A stretch of DNA of 7,311 nt from a bacterium (GCA_025453735.1 JALOPY010000111.1:1-7311), one strand, 5' to 3'. Shown: positions 1 through 5,191, numbered from the stretch's first letter. The notes: a model not told the origin generated them from the letters alone. Translations and numbers: made by a program.

Positions 1-651
1 AAGGCGCATATTTTCAAACACCAATTCGTTGGTCACCGAGCTGCGCAATCCCATTTTATTTTCCTTTTTGGGAATGCTGAAACCAGGCGTGCCTTTTTCC
101 ACAATGAAAGAAGAAATTTTTCTTTGGGCTTCGTCTTGCTCGGTTTTGGCGGTGATGATGGTGACGAAGGCGTGGGAAGCGCTGGTGATGAAGCATTTGC
201 TGCCGTTGATGATCCAGCCATCGCCATCTTTGGTAGCGGTCGTTTTCGTGCCGCCCGCATCGGAGCCTGCGCCAGATTCGGTCAGTCCGAATGCGCCCAG
301 CTCATAGCCTTTGGCCAATACAGGGAGATATTTTTCCTTCTGCTCTTTGTTGCCAAATAATAAAAATGGCATGGCGCCCAGCGAATTATGCGCCGCAATC
401 GTGATTCCCGTCGAGCCGCACACCCGAGAAGTCTCCTCAACAGCGATAATATAGGATACGGCATCCAATCCCTGTCCGCCAAATTCCTTGGGAATCACAC
501 AGCCGAACAAGCCAAAATCAGCCACTTTTTTCATCACATCTTCAGGAAAAACGCCTTCGGTATCGAAGCGATCGGCATGGGGGGCGATTTCTGTTAAGCA
601 AAAGTCTCTTACTTTTTTTTGAAACGCAATTTGTTTATCGGTAAATTCCAT
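1..651 (-). CDS. Acyl-CoA dehydrogenase (butyryl/short-chain type), N-terminal 217 residues, cut by window edge
   Basis: FAD-dependent acyl-CoA dehydrogenase, which makes a trans-2-enoyl-CoA from a saturated acyl-CoA and passes electrons to ETF. The frame stays open from the ATG at 651-649 to base 1. The N-terminus MEFTDKQIAFQKKVRDF starts the helical N-terminal domain. The middle beta-domain has the flavin/substrate motif FGLTESGAGSD at residues 121-131, followed by INGSKCFIT (148-156) and NKMGLRSS (198-205), all typical of the butyryl-CoA dehydrogenase branch. The C-terminal helical domain with the catalytic Glu lies outside the window. GAGGAG at 658-663 sits 6 nt before the ATG and supports the start. 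It is the second gene of a probable two-gene unit with the dehydrogenase ending at 860; the spacer holds a heptamer repeat array. The two proteins are paralogues. The family is certain, but the exact acyl chain length cannot be read from the sequence. Confidence 0.93.
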   Translation of the reverse strand, partial: MEFTDKQIAFQKKVRDFCLTEIAPHADRFDTEGVFPEDVMKKVADFGLFGCVIPKEFGGQGLDAVSYIIAVEETSRVCGSTGITIAAHNSLGAMPFLLFGNKEQKEKYLPVLAKGYELGAFGLTESGAGSDAGGTKTTATKDGDGWIINGSKCFITSASHAFVTIITAKTEQDEAQRKISSFIVEKGTPGFSIPKKENKMGLRSSVTNELVFENMRL

Positions 652-859
652 AGTTTTCTCCTCTATCGTGAAACGTCAAACGTGAGACGTGAAACGGCAA
701 ACGGCAGAGGCGAGAAGTCATTAAGTGACATATTACGCTTTATGATTTATGTTTCATGTTTCACTTTTCACGTCTCACATTTCACATTTCACATTTCACA
801 TTTCACATTTCACATTTCACATTTCACATTTCACATTTCACATTTGACGTTTGACATTT
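652..859. repeat. Heptanucleotide tandem repeat array with inverted counterpart
   Basis: This 208-base spacer between the two dehydrogenase genes is almost entirely built of 7-base units. Ten perfect copies of CACATTT run from 776 to 845. They are flanked in register by degenerate units: TATGATT, TATGTTT, CATGTTT, CACTTTT and CACGTCT at 741-775, and GACGTTT and GACATTT at 846-859. On the other side (668-716) lie heptamers of the opposite orientation: GTGAAAC, GTCAAAC, GTGAGAC, GTGAAAC, GGCAAAC, GGCAGAG, GCGAGAA. Bases 682-694 are perfectly complementary to 766-778, and the pairing continues with three mismatches to 668/792. There is no spacer diversity, so it is not CRISPR. Short heptamer repeats of this general kind are known between genes in some bacteria, for example the STRR repeats of cyanobacteria; their role is unclear. 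Confidence 0.9.
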
Positions 860-1999
860 TTATTTTAACAAATTCGAAGCAATCACCATTCGCTGTACTT
901 CTGATGTACCTTCATAAATTTCAGTTGCTCGCTGGTCACGATACATGCGCTCGATGGGATATTCTTTCATATAGCCATAGCCACCATGAATTTGTAACGC
1001 TTTATGGACAACTCTAAAAGACATTTCCGCAGCAAACAATTTTGCTATTGAAACCTCCTTTGACATCCGCTGTTTTTGATCGTAGCGCCAGGCTGCATTG
1101 TAAATTAAATATCGCGCGGCTTCGATTTCGGTTGCCATATCGGAGAGCATAAATTGAATGGCTTGAAACTGGCAGATCGATTTTCCAAATTGCACTCGCT
1201 GTTTTGAATATTCCAGCGCCTGCTCAAAAGCGCCTTCGGCAATACCCAAAGCCTGGGCGGCTATTCCGATGCGACTATGGTCTAACGTTGCCAATGCAAT
1301 TTTGTATCCCTGACCTGGCTCACCGATGAGATTTTCTTTCGGGACTTTGCAATTTTCAAATATGATCTCGGCCGTCGAGGAAGCTTTGAGTCCCATTTTG
1401 TTTTCGACTTTTCCGACTTTTACACCCGGGAAAGATTTTTCCACGATAAAAGCTGAAATACCTTTTGATCCTGCTGATTTATCCGTCACGCCAAAAACGA
1501 TGAAAATATCAGCAATCCCACCATTGGTTACAAATTGTTTCAAGCCACTTAATACGTAATGATCGCCATTTAATTCGGCGCTCAATTTGATGCTTGCTGC
1601 ATCCGAGCCTGCATTCGCTTCTGTCAGGGAAAAGGCGCCGATGCATGTACCGCTCGCCAATTTCGGAATATATTTTTTTTTCAATGCTTCAGAGCCGAAA
1701 TCCAGAATGGGCAATTGAGCAGGCGAATTCGTTACAGATAACATAACGCCAATGGATGCATCCACTTTCGACACTTCTTCGATTGCCAGCGCGTAACACA
1801 ATGTATCAAATCCAGCGCCGCCATATTCGGGCGGCGTGCAAATTCCACAATAACCCAATTCTGCTAATTCTTTGATAATATCAGGATGCGTAAATCCCTG
1901 GTGGTCGGCTTCTTCAGCCAGGGGAGCTAATCGCTCCTTCGCAAAGTCTCGCATCGAATCCCGTAACATGGTCTGCTCTTCAGTCAAATTAAAATCCAT
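860..1999 (-). CDS. Acyl-CoA dehydrogenase, short-chain/butyryl-CoA type, complete (379 aa)
   Basis: FAD flavoprotein of beta-oxidation or reverse butyrate metabolism that oxidises short-chain acyl-CoA and donates electrons to ETF. The protein begins MDFNLTEEQTMLRDSMRDF, the standard start of the family. It has SLTEANAGSD at about 124-133 (flavin/substrate loop), DHSRIGIAAQALGIA in the C-terminal domain, the IHGGYGYMKEYPIERMYRD block, and the catalytic-base motif IYEGTSEVQR with Glu363. The length of 379 aa is normal. The ATG at 1999-1997 is preceded by GGAGG at 2004-2008 (4 nt gap). The open frame continues upstream to a GTG at 2080, but those 27 extra codons run through a terminator hairpin and match nothing in the family, so the inner start is preferred. 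The stop TAA is at 862-860. The gene heads a probable unit with the dehydrogenase at 651-1. Substrate specificity cannot be settled from sequence alone. Confidence 0.96.
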   Translation of the reverse strand: MDFNLTEEQTMLRDSMRDFAKERLAPLAEEADHQGFTHPDIIKELAELGYCGICTPPEYGGAGFDTLCYALAIEEVSKVDASIGVMLSVTNSPAQLPILDFGSEALKKKYIPKLASGTCIGAFSLTEANAGSDAASIKLSAELNGDHYVLSGLKQFVTNGGIADIFIVFGVTDKSAGSKGISAFIVEKSFPGVKVGKVENKMGLKASSTAEIIFENCKVPKENLIGEPGQGYKIALATLDHSRIGIAAQALGIAEGAFEQALEYSKQRVQFGKSICQFQAIQFMLSDMATEIEAARYLIYNAAWRYDQKQRMSKEVSIAKLFAAEMSFRVVHKALQIHGGYGYMKEYPIERMYRDQRATEIYEGTSEVQRMVIASNLLK

Positions 2000-2025
2000 A
2001 CAGCCTCCATTAAGTTCAGTCATTA

Positions 2026-2056
2026 AAAATAAAAAGGCGAGTATGCAATACTCGCC
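2026..2056 (-). terminator. Intrinsic terminator or attenuator hairpin between the J-protein and acyl-CoA dehydrogenase genes
   Basis: A perfect 9-bp stem, GGCGAGTAT (2036-2044) with ATACTCGCC (2048-2056), closes a 3-base loop. On the minus strand it is followed by five Ts, an A and more Ts. This is a textbook rho-independent terminator for the J-protein gene ending at 2134. It ends only about 27 nt before the dehydrogenase start codon, which leaves little room for a separate promoter. It could therefore also act as a leaky or regulated attenuator for the downstream dehydrogenases. Confidence 0.85.
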
Positions 2057-2133
2057 AACATGAATAACTTCATTGCTCACAGAGATCGTATTTACAATAT
2101 GAATTAGAGATCATTTAATTCCAGCTTTGTTTT

Positions 2134-2760
2134 TTAATGGATAATAACCATGATATTTAAACAGCCATAACCCTGGATCGGGATGCTGATTTTGCTGTAG
2201 TTTCTGATGGCTGGGGGAACTTGCAAATTGATCGTTACGTCGTTAAGAATATAACCATATCCCTGGCAAGCGTCACACAAAAAGAATAGATTGCTCCCTG
2301 TTCCCCGACAGAGCGTGCATGTTTGATGTATAGGTATTTTAATAGGGTACGTTCCACCATGCTCAGCTTCTTCCCGCGTCAAAGTCAATTCTAACTGTTG
2401 CTCGAAATCAGCAAAAATCGGAGAATGGGAATCCATTTGAAAAAAATTATTTAAAATTCGATCGAACCAATTTTCAAGGGACAATGGTGCATAAAGCTCA
2501 TAATCATCAAATCGAAACGAATAGCTGGGTAATTTTTGATTCTTCTGGAATTGTTCGCTTTGCAATTTTCGGTCATAGACTTTTCTTTTTGCAACTGTTC
2601 CAATGGTTTCGTAAGCTTCCTGGATGGAGCGAAAATCTGAGCTGTCCTCGTTTCCACAGCTATCGGGATGGGAATCTCGTGCTAATTTTCGATAGGCTTT
2701 TTTTATCGCTTCCTGGCTGCAATTTGAGGACACGCCCAATATTTTATAATAATCTTTCAT
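2134..2760 (-). CDS. Short DnaJ-like J-domain protein with one zinc centre (208 aa)
   Basis: J-domain co-chaperone expected to stimulate the ATPase of DnaK/Hsp70 and to deliver substrates to it. The J domain is at residues 1-65 (MKDYYKILGV start, HPD at 31-33). A Gly/Phe-rich linker is absent; instead there is a charged, aromatic linker (66-117). A CTD-I-like beta segment (119-145, with LTLTREEAEHGGTYPI) leads into a zinc finger reduced to two CxxCxGxG repeats (C148/C151 and C162/C165), where canonical DnaJ has four. The protein ends after a strand resembling the GDLYV segment of CTD-I. It is 208 aa against about 370-380 for DnaJ, so CTD-II and the dimerisation tail are missing. Nothing in the next 60 bases restores a longer homologous frame, apart from nine in-frame codons after the stop (KTKLELNDL). 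The ATG at 2760-2758 has only a weak Shine-Dalgarno. Its position beside two Hsp20 genes fits a stress role. It is a J-protein with high confidence; whether the short form is natural or truncated is open. Confidence 0.88.
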   Translation of the reverse strand: MKDYYKILGVSSNCSQEAIKKAYRKLARDSHPDSCGNEDSSDFRSIQEAYETIGTVAKRKVYDRKLQSEQFQKNQKLPSYSFRFDDYELYAPLSLENWFDRILNNFFQMDSHSPIFADFEQQLELTLTREEAEHGGTYPIKIPIHQTCTLCRGTGSNLFFLCDACQGYGYILNDVTINLQVPPAIRNYSKISIPIQGYGCLNIMVIIH

Positions 2761-2863
2761 TATCCAATCAATGCAATTAGGAGTCAGGTGAATACTTACA
2801 AATCTTGTTTTTCAAACGATCAATGAGTTTTAAAGGTTTCAATCTTTTTATTTATTCTTCATT

Positions 2864-2892
2864 AATTTATAACTCCATAATAAAAAAGTCAA
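2864..2892 (-). promoter_or_regulatory. Sigma70-like promoter candidate for the J-protein gene
   Basis: On the minus strand TTGACT (2892-2887) is followed 17 nt later by TAAATT (2869-2864), or 15 nt later by TATAAA (2871-2866). A second overlapping TTGACT lies at 2897-2892. It sits between the Hsp20 terminators and the J-protein start, leaving a leader of about 95 nt. The surrounding DNA is very AT-rich, so chance matches are likely; no CIRCE element is visible. Confidence 0.4.
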
Positions 2893-2912
2893 GTCAAATT
2901 TTTTCTTAAAAT

Positions 2913-2935
2913 AAAAAAAAGGCATTTTGCCCTTT
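2913..2935 (-). terminator. Second, weaker terminator hairpin
   Basis: On the minus strand AAAG(G)GCA (2935-2928) pairs with TGCCTTT across a short loop with one bulged G. It is followed by a run of eight Ts (2920-2913 as A on the plus strand). The stem is short, so alone it would be a modest terminator; it follows the strong hairpin at 2945-2986 as a tandem back-up. Confidence 0.5.
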
Positions 2936-2944
2936 CGTAAAATA

Positions 2945-2986
2945 AAAAATGGACTCCATTCGCCTGGGCGAATGGAGTCCATTTTT
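2945..2986 (-). terminator. Strong intrinsic terminator after the Hsp20 genes (perfect 20-bp inverted repeat)
   Basis: Bases 2945-2964 and 2967-2986 are exact reverse complements separated by only two bases. The outer five pairs are A-T tracts, giving a U-run on either strand, and the GC-rich core contains GGACTCCATTCGCC. It starts 16 bases past the Hsp20 stop at 3003 and terminates that gene. The symmetry means it could work in both directions, although no convergent gene is seen. Confidence 0.9.
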
Positions 2987-3002
2987 ACAGATGTTAGATT
3001 TT

Positions 3003-3446
3003 TTATGATACCGTAATCGGAATTTCTTTGGGTTTGACTTCCTCTTTTTTCGGCATCGTGATGGTGAGAACGCCATCTTTGTAAGCCGCTTTCACCTTAT
3101 TTCCCTGAATCTGGGTCGGAAGAGTGAAGCTTCTCTGGAACGTGCCGTAGCGTCTCTCGATGCGATGATAATTGTTATTATCTTCTTTCTTCTCTTCTTT
3201 TTTCTCGCCTTTAATTGTCAGCGTATTTTCAGAAATATTGATCTTAATATCATCCTTCGACATTCCGGGTACTTCAGCCATTAAAACGAACTCATCTTTG
3301 GTTTCTTTGACATCAACGGAAGGGTACCAGGTCAAGGAAGACTCCCCGACTTCTGTTTCACTTCCAAAGAAATTGTCAAACATGCGACCCATTTCTCGTC
3401 TGAAGTTATCAACTTCACCTAACGGTCTCCAACGAATAATAGCCAT
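3003..3446 (-). CDS. Hsp20 / small heat-shock protein, paralogue A (147 aa)
   Basis: ATP-independent holdase of the alpha-crystallin family that forms oligomers and keeps unfolding proteins soluble for Hsp70/Hsp100. The N-terminal arm (1-40: MAIIRWRPLGEVDNF, with REMGRMFDNFF) is followed by the alpha-crystallin domain (about 41-133) and a C-terminal tail with the I-x-I anchor IPI at 142-144. The diagnostic A-x-x-x-D-G-V-L motif is at 120-127, and the domain has the usual HRIERRYGTFQRSFTLP segment. The start chosen is the ATG at 3446-3444, because AAGGAGG at 3455-3461 lies 8 nt before it. A GTG at 3455 overlaps that Shine-Dalgarno and is rejected. It is 58% identical (85/147, counted by eye, no gaps) to the neighbouring Hsp20 at 3634-4077. 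Tandem terminators follow. Its own leader carries an 18-bp imperfect direct repeat. Confidence 0.96.
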   Translation of the reverse strand: MAIIRWRPLGEVDNFRREMGRMFDNFFGSETEVGESSLTWYPSVDVKETKDEFVLMAEVPGMSKDDIKINISENTLTIKGEKKEEKKEDNNNYHRIERRYGTFQRSFTLPTQIQGNKVKAAYKDGVLTITMPKKEEVKPKEIPITVS

Positions 3447-3454
3447 AATAAACA

Positions 3455-3461
3455 CCTCCTT
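3455..3461 (-). promoter_or_regulatory. Ribosome binding site that fixes the Hsp20-A start
   Basis: AAGGAGG on the minus strand, 8 nt before the ATG at 3446-3444. It overlaps the alternative GTG at 3455, which therefore cannot be the start. Confidence 0.85.
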
Positions 3462-3483
3462 AGTTGTTCAAAATTTCTAAATT

Positions 3484-3519
3484 ACAAGCATCAAAATCCA
3501 AATAAGAATCAAATTCCAA
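3484..3519 (-). repeat. Two imperfect 18-bp direct repeats in the Hsp20-A leader
   Basis: On the minus strand TTGGAATTTGATTCTTAT (3519-3502) is directly followed by TTGGATTTTGATGCTTGT (3501-3484), with 15 of 18 bases identical. They lie between the two Hsp20 genes, ending 23 bases before the Hsp20-A Shine-Dalgarno. The rest of the 187-base spacer (3447-3633) is AT-rich, and no terminator or convincing promoter is visible, so the two Hsp20 genes may be co-transcribed. Confidence 0.6.
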
Positions 3520-3633
3520 TATCTAATTTTCAAAAAGATACTAATCGTCTGTTTCAGGAATTTTCCTTTATTTGGAAGTCGATTCATTTTTATTCGTCAT
3601 TTATTTGCTATTTTATTTTTAAGAATTGCTTTT

Positions 3634-4077
3634 TTAAGAAACAGAGATTGAAATTTCTTTCGGTTTTACTTCTTCTTTTTTGGGCAACGTAATCGTCAAA
3701 ATGCCATCCTTAAAAGACGCTTTAACCTTGCTGCTTTGAATTTGCATGGGCAGGTAAAAGCTTCTCTGGAATTTGCCATAACTTCTTTCAATGCGATGAA
3801 ATTTCCGATCCTCTTTTGCTTCGGGTTCTTTGATCTCGCCTGAAAGGGTCAATGTTTCATCAGCAAGATTTATTTTTACATCATCCTTTGAAACTCCTGG
3901 CAGCTCAGCATAAATGACGAAGTCATCCTTGGTTTCTTCGATGTCCACCATCGGATAACATTCGCAAACACTTTCGCTATCCTCAGCCATTGAACGGTAA
4001 AAACGATTGAATTTTTTATCCATCTCTTTTCTTAAATTTTGAAAATTGTCTAATGGTCTCCAATGTACGACTGGCAT
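3634..4077 (-). CDS. Hsp20 / small heat-shock protein, paralogue B (147 aa)
   Basis: Small heat-shock holdase of the same family and length as its neighbour. The N-terminal arm (MPVVHWRPLDNFQNL) is followed by the alpha-crystallin domain (about 41-133), with HRIERSYGKFQRSFYLP and the motif A-S-F-K-D-G-I-L at 120-127, and by a C-terminal ISI anchor at 142-144. The alignment to paralogue A is gapless at 58% identity. It is strongest in the alpha-crystallin core and tail (the PKKEEVKPKEI stretch is shared) and weakest at residues 21-40 and 81-92. It alone has two cysteines, C38 and C40, at the arm/domain border. AGGAGG at 4086-4091 lies 8 nt before the ATG at 4077-4075, like paralogue A. It is first in the minus-strand cluster, with a 187-base gap to paralogue A. 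This is probably a tandem duplication followed by divergence of the oligomerisation arm. Confidence 0.96.
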   Translation of the reverse strand: MPVVHWRPLDNFQNLRKEMDKKFNRFYRSMAEDSESVCECYPMVDIEETKDDFVIYAELPGVSKDDVKINLADETLTLSGEIKEPEAKEDRKFHRIERSYGKFQRSFYLPMQIQSSKVKASFKDGILTITLPKKEEVKPKEISISVS

Positions 4078-4563
4078 AGTTAAATCCTCCTAAAATTGTA
4101 TTAAAGTTTCTCATTTATTTTTTATTTTCTGATTTGCTCATTAACAAATCGCGTGCCATTTTTATTTGACTTGAATTTACCAATTGATTTTATGTTAGTT
4201 GGAGTAGCAGCTTTTAAATTGGCTTAGTGTTATTCGAAAACTGGTATGAAGTCATTCTGTCATACCTGTTCAATAATCTTGACATTGTTGCAGTACAATT
4301 ATTCATACATTTTTGCTGTCAATTCAGAGTAGATCATCAACTATATTTGCTGGATTGAAAAACATTTGATTGACAATTACATGCAATTTTATTAAATTTG
4401 CCATAACAGCTTTGACTTGTTTGATTTATTATCGATTTATATTTGCATGTTCATGGTTTAAGAAAGCTAAAAAGATGGTTGATCAAATCATGTATCACGA
4501 AGCATCCTGAAAATGCTGCTGATAACGTCAGGACAGATTGGCGCTAATGAAAGGAAGATTTAA
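4078..4563. other. Divergent intergenic region without a gene
   Basis: These 486 AT-rich bases separate the minus-strand Hsp20 cluster from the plus-strand kinase relic. No coding frame or RNA gene is recognised. It holds the Hsp20-B Shine-Dalgarno (4086-4091), a 7-bp inverted repeat GGTATGA/TCATACC (4243-4249 and 4260-4266, 10-base loop), a sigma70-like promoter candidate (4370-4398), and AAGGA at 4551-4555 ahead of the relic. No CIRCE element and no convincing sigma32-type promoter is seen for the Hsp20 genes. Confidence 0.6.
4370..4398 (+). promoter_or_regulatory. Sigma70-like promoter candidate upstream of the kinase relic
   Basis: TTGACA (4370-4375), a 17-base spacer, then TAAATT (4393-4398). 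The -35 is a perfect consensus and the -10 matches four of six. It would give a leader of about 160 nt before the relic ATG at 4564. AT-rich context makes a chance match possible. Confidence 0.35.
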
Positions 4564-4777
4564 ATGATAGGAAGAACCATTTCACATTATCGAATAATCG
4601 AAAAGCTCGGCGAAGGCGGCATGTCTTCCTTAATAAAAATATAGTAAAAGATTGATCCCGCACATGGGAGGCGTCGTTTATAACACCGAGGACTTGAAAC
4701 TCAAACATATTGTTGCTCTCAAGTTCCTGCCAATGGAATTGAGCTGCGATTGGGAATTGTTGGAAAAGATAAGGTAA
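4564..4777 (+). pseudogene. Decayed Hanks-type serine/threonine kinase (N-terminal relic)
   Basis: The ATG at 4564, with AAGGA 8 nt upstream, opens MIGRTISHYRIIEKLGEGGM. This matches 16 of 20 residues at the start of the intact kinase at 5192, including the glycine-rich ATP loop. The frame then hits TAG at 4642-4644. Kinase homology resumes in the +1 frame at 4670: GVVYNTEDLKLKHIVALKF (17 of 24 residues identical over 4670-4741), including the ATP-binding lysine of the VALK motif. About 46 extra bases (4624-4669) separate the two parts and cause the frame change. After KFLPMEL the similarity stops and the frame ends at TAA (4775-4777). The catalytic loop, DFG motif and everything downstream are absent. 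No active kinase can be made. This is most simply a paralogue disrupted by a short insertion and a large internal deletion. Confidence 0.85.
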
Positions 4778-4781
4778 GAAA

Positions 4782-4883
4782 ATGAAAGCAGAAATTCAAA
4801 ACATACAGCAATTAGAAAAAGAAGTTCAGCGGCTCAAACTGGCTGTGGAGGAGCTTTCGGTGCTCAATGATTTTGCCAGATGA
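4782..4883 (+). pseudogene. 33-codon coiled-coil ORF, probable truncated start of a GAF-type signalling protein
   Basis: ATG at 4782, four bases after the kinase relic stop, with AAGG (4771-4774) as a possible ribosome site. The product starts MKAEIQNIQQLEKEVQRL and ends in LAVEELSVLNDFAR. It is a leucine/glutamate-rich heptad coiled coil ending in the ELSVLND signature that, from general knowledge, often precedes GAF domains in bacterial sensor kinases, cyclases and PP2C phosphatases. The TGA at 4881 follows at once, and no GAF sequence is recognisable in the three plus frames beyond it. A 7-bp hairpin (ATGAGAG 4880-4886 with CTCTCAT 4893-4899) overlaps the stop but has no T-run. It is most likely a deletion relic; a functional coiled-coil microprotein is the alternative. 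Confidence 0.55.
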
Positions 4884-5191
4884 GAGATTTGCCTCTCATT
4901 CGTTGCACAATTTGGTCCTTGGGAATTGAAGAAATGTGATAAATTTTGCCTATAGGGCAATCCCTCAAAATCTTTGCTGCGAAAATTAACTTGACTTTGA
5001 AAAAAATATTGACTATTTTTTATGCGCACTATTCGCAAATGAAAGCGATTGATCGACGTTCAGTGAACAAGCAGAATTATTAGCAAGCAACCTTGAGTGG
5101 CGATATTTCATTTTAGCAGTTGATTTTTCATCTCGATAATTTCCACTTAATCTCTCACCATACACAACGCATACGATTGTAGAGGAATAGG
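4884..5191 (+). other. Non-coding stretch upstream of the intact kinase
   Basis: These 308 bases hold no frame that resembles a protein. They contain a promoter candidate (4991-5019) and the kinase ribosome site GAGGA (5182-5186, 5 nt before the ATG). They may be the decayed remainder of the coiled-coil/GAF gene, but no residual domain can be recognised. Confidence 0.5.
4991..5019 (+). promoter_or_regulatory. Sigma70-like promoter candidate for the intact kinase gene
   Basis: TTGACT (4991-4996), 17-base spacer, TATTTT (5014-5019). Spacing is ideal and both boxes are close to consensus. The implied leader is about 165 nt. A second TTGACT lies at 5009-5014 but lacks a good -10 partner. Confidence 0.4.

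Noticed and set aside
29..360. Plus-strand frames over the left dehydrogenase
   Set aside because: Antisense to a clear acyl-CoA dehydrogenase frame.
741..859. CRISPR array
   Set aside because: Units are only 7 bases, are contiguous, and have no unique spacers.
619..1017. Plus-strand frame with a repetitive HISHFTF-type peptide
   Set aside because: It is the translation of the 7-base array (three units give seven residues) and then runs antisense into the dehydrogenase gene; no ribosome site or homology.
2000..2080. N-terminal extension of the dehydrogenase from GTG at 2080
   Set aside because: It runs through a terminator hairpin, has no family similarity, and the ATG at 1999 has GGAGG upstream.
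3444..3455. GTG at 3455 as Hsp20-A start
   Set aside because: It overlaps the AAGGAGG ribosome site that serves the ATG at 3446.
3172..3480. Plus-strand frame opposite Hsp20-A
   Set aside because: Shadow of the real gene; low-complexity Ser/Phe-rich product without homology.
4342..4445. Two TATATTTG motifs (4342-4349, 4438-4445) resembling the Bacteroidota -7 box
   Set aside because: Upstream TTTG boxes are at 26 and 23 bases, longer than the usual spacing, in very AT-rich DNA; not enough to call promoters.
4880..4899. Hairpin at the end of the 33-codon ORF as a terminator
   Set aside because: A 7-bp stem exists but there is no T-run after it.
4826..5038. Minus-strand 70-codon frame
   Set aside because: Antisense to the coiled-coil relic and promoter region; no ribosome site and no recognisable protein.
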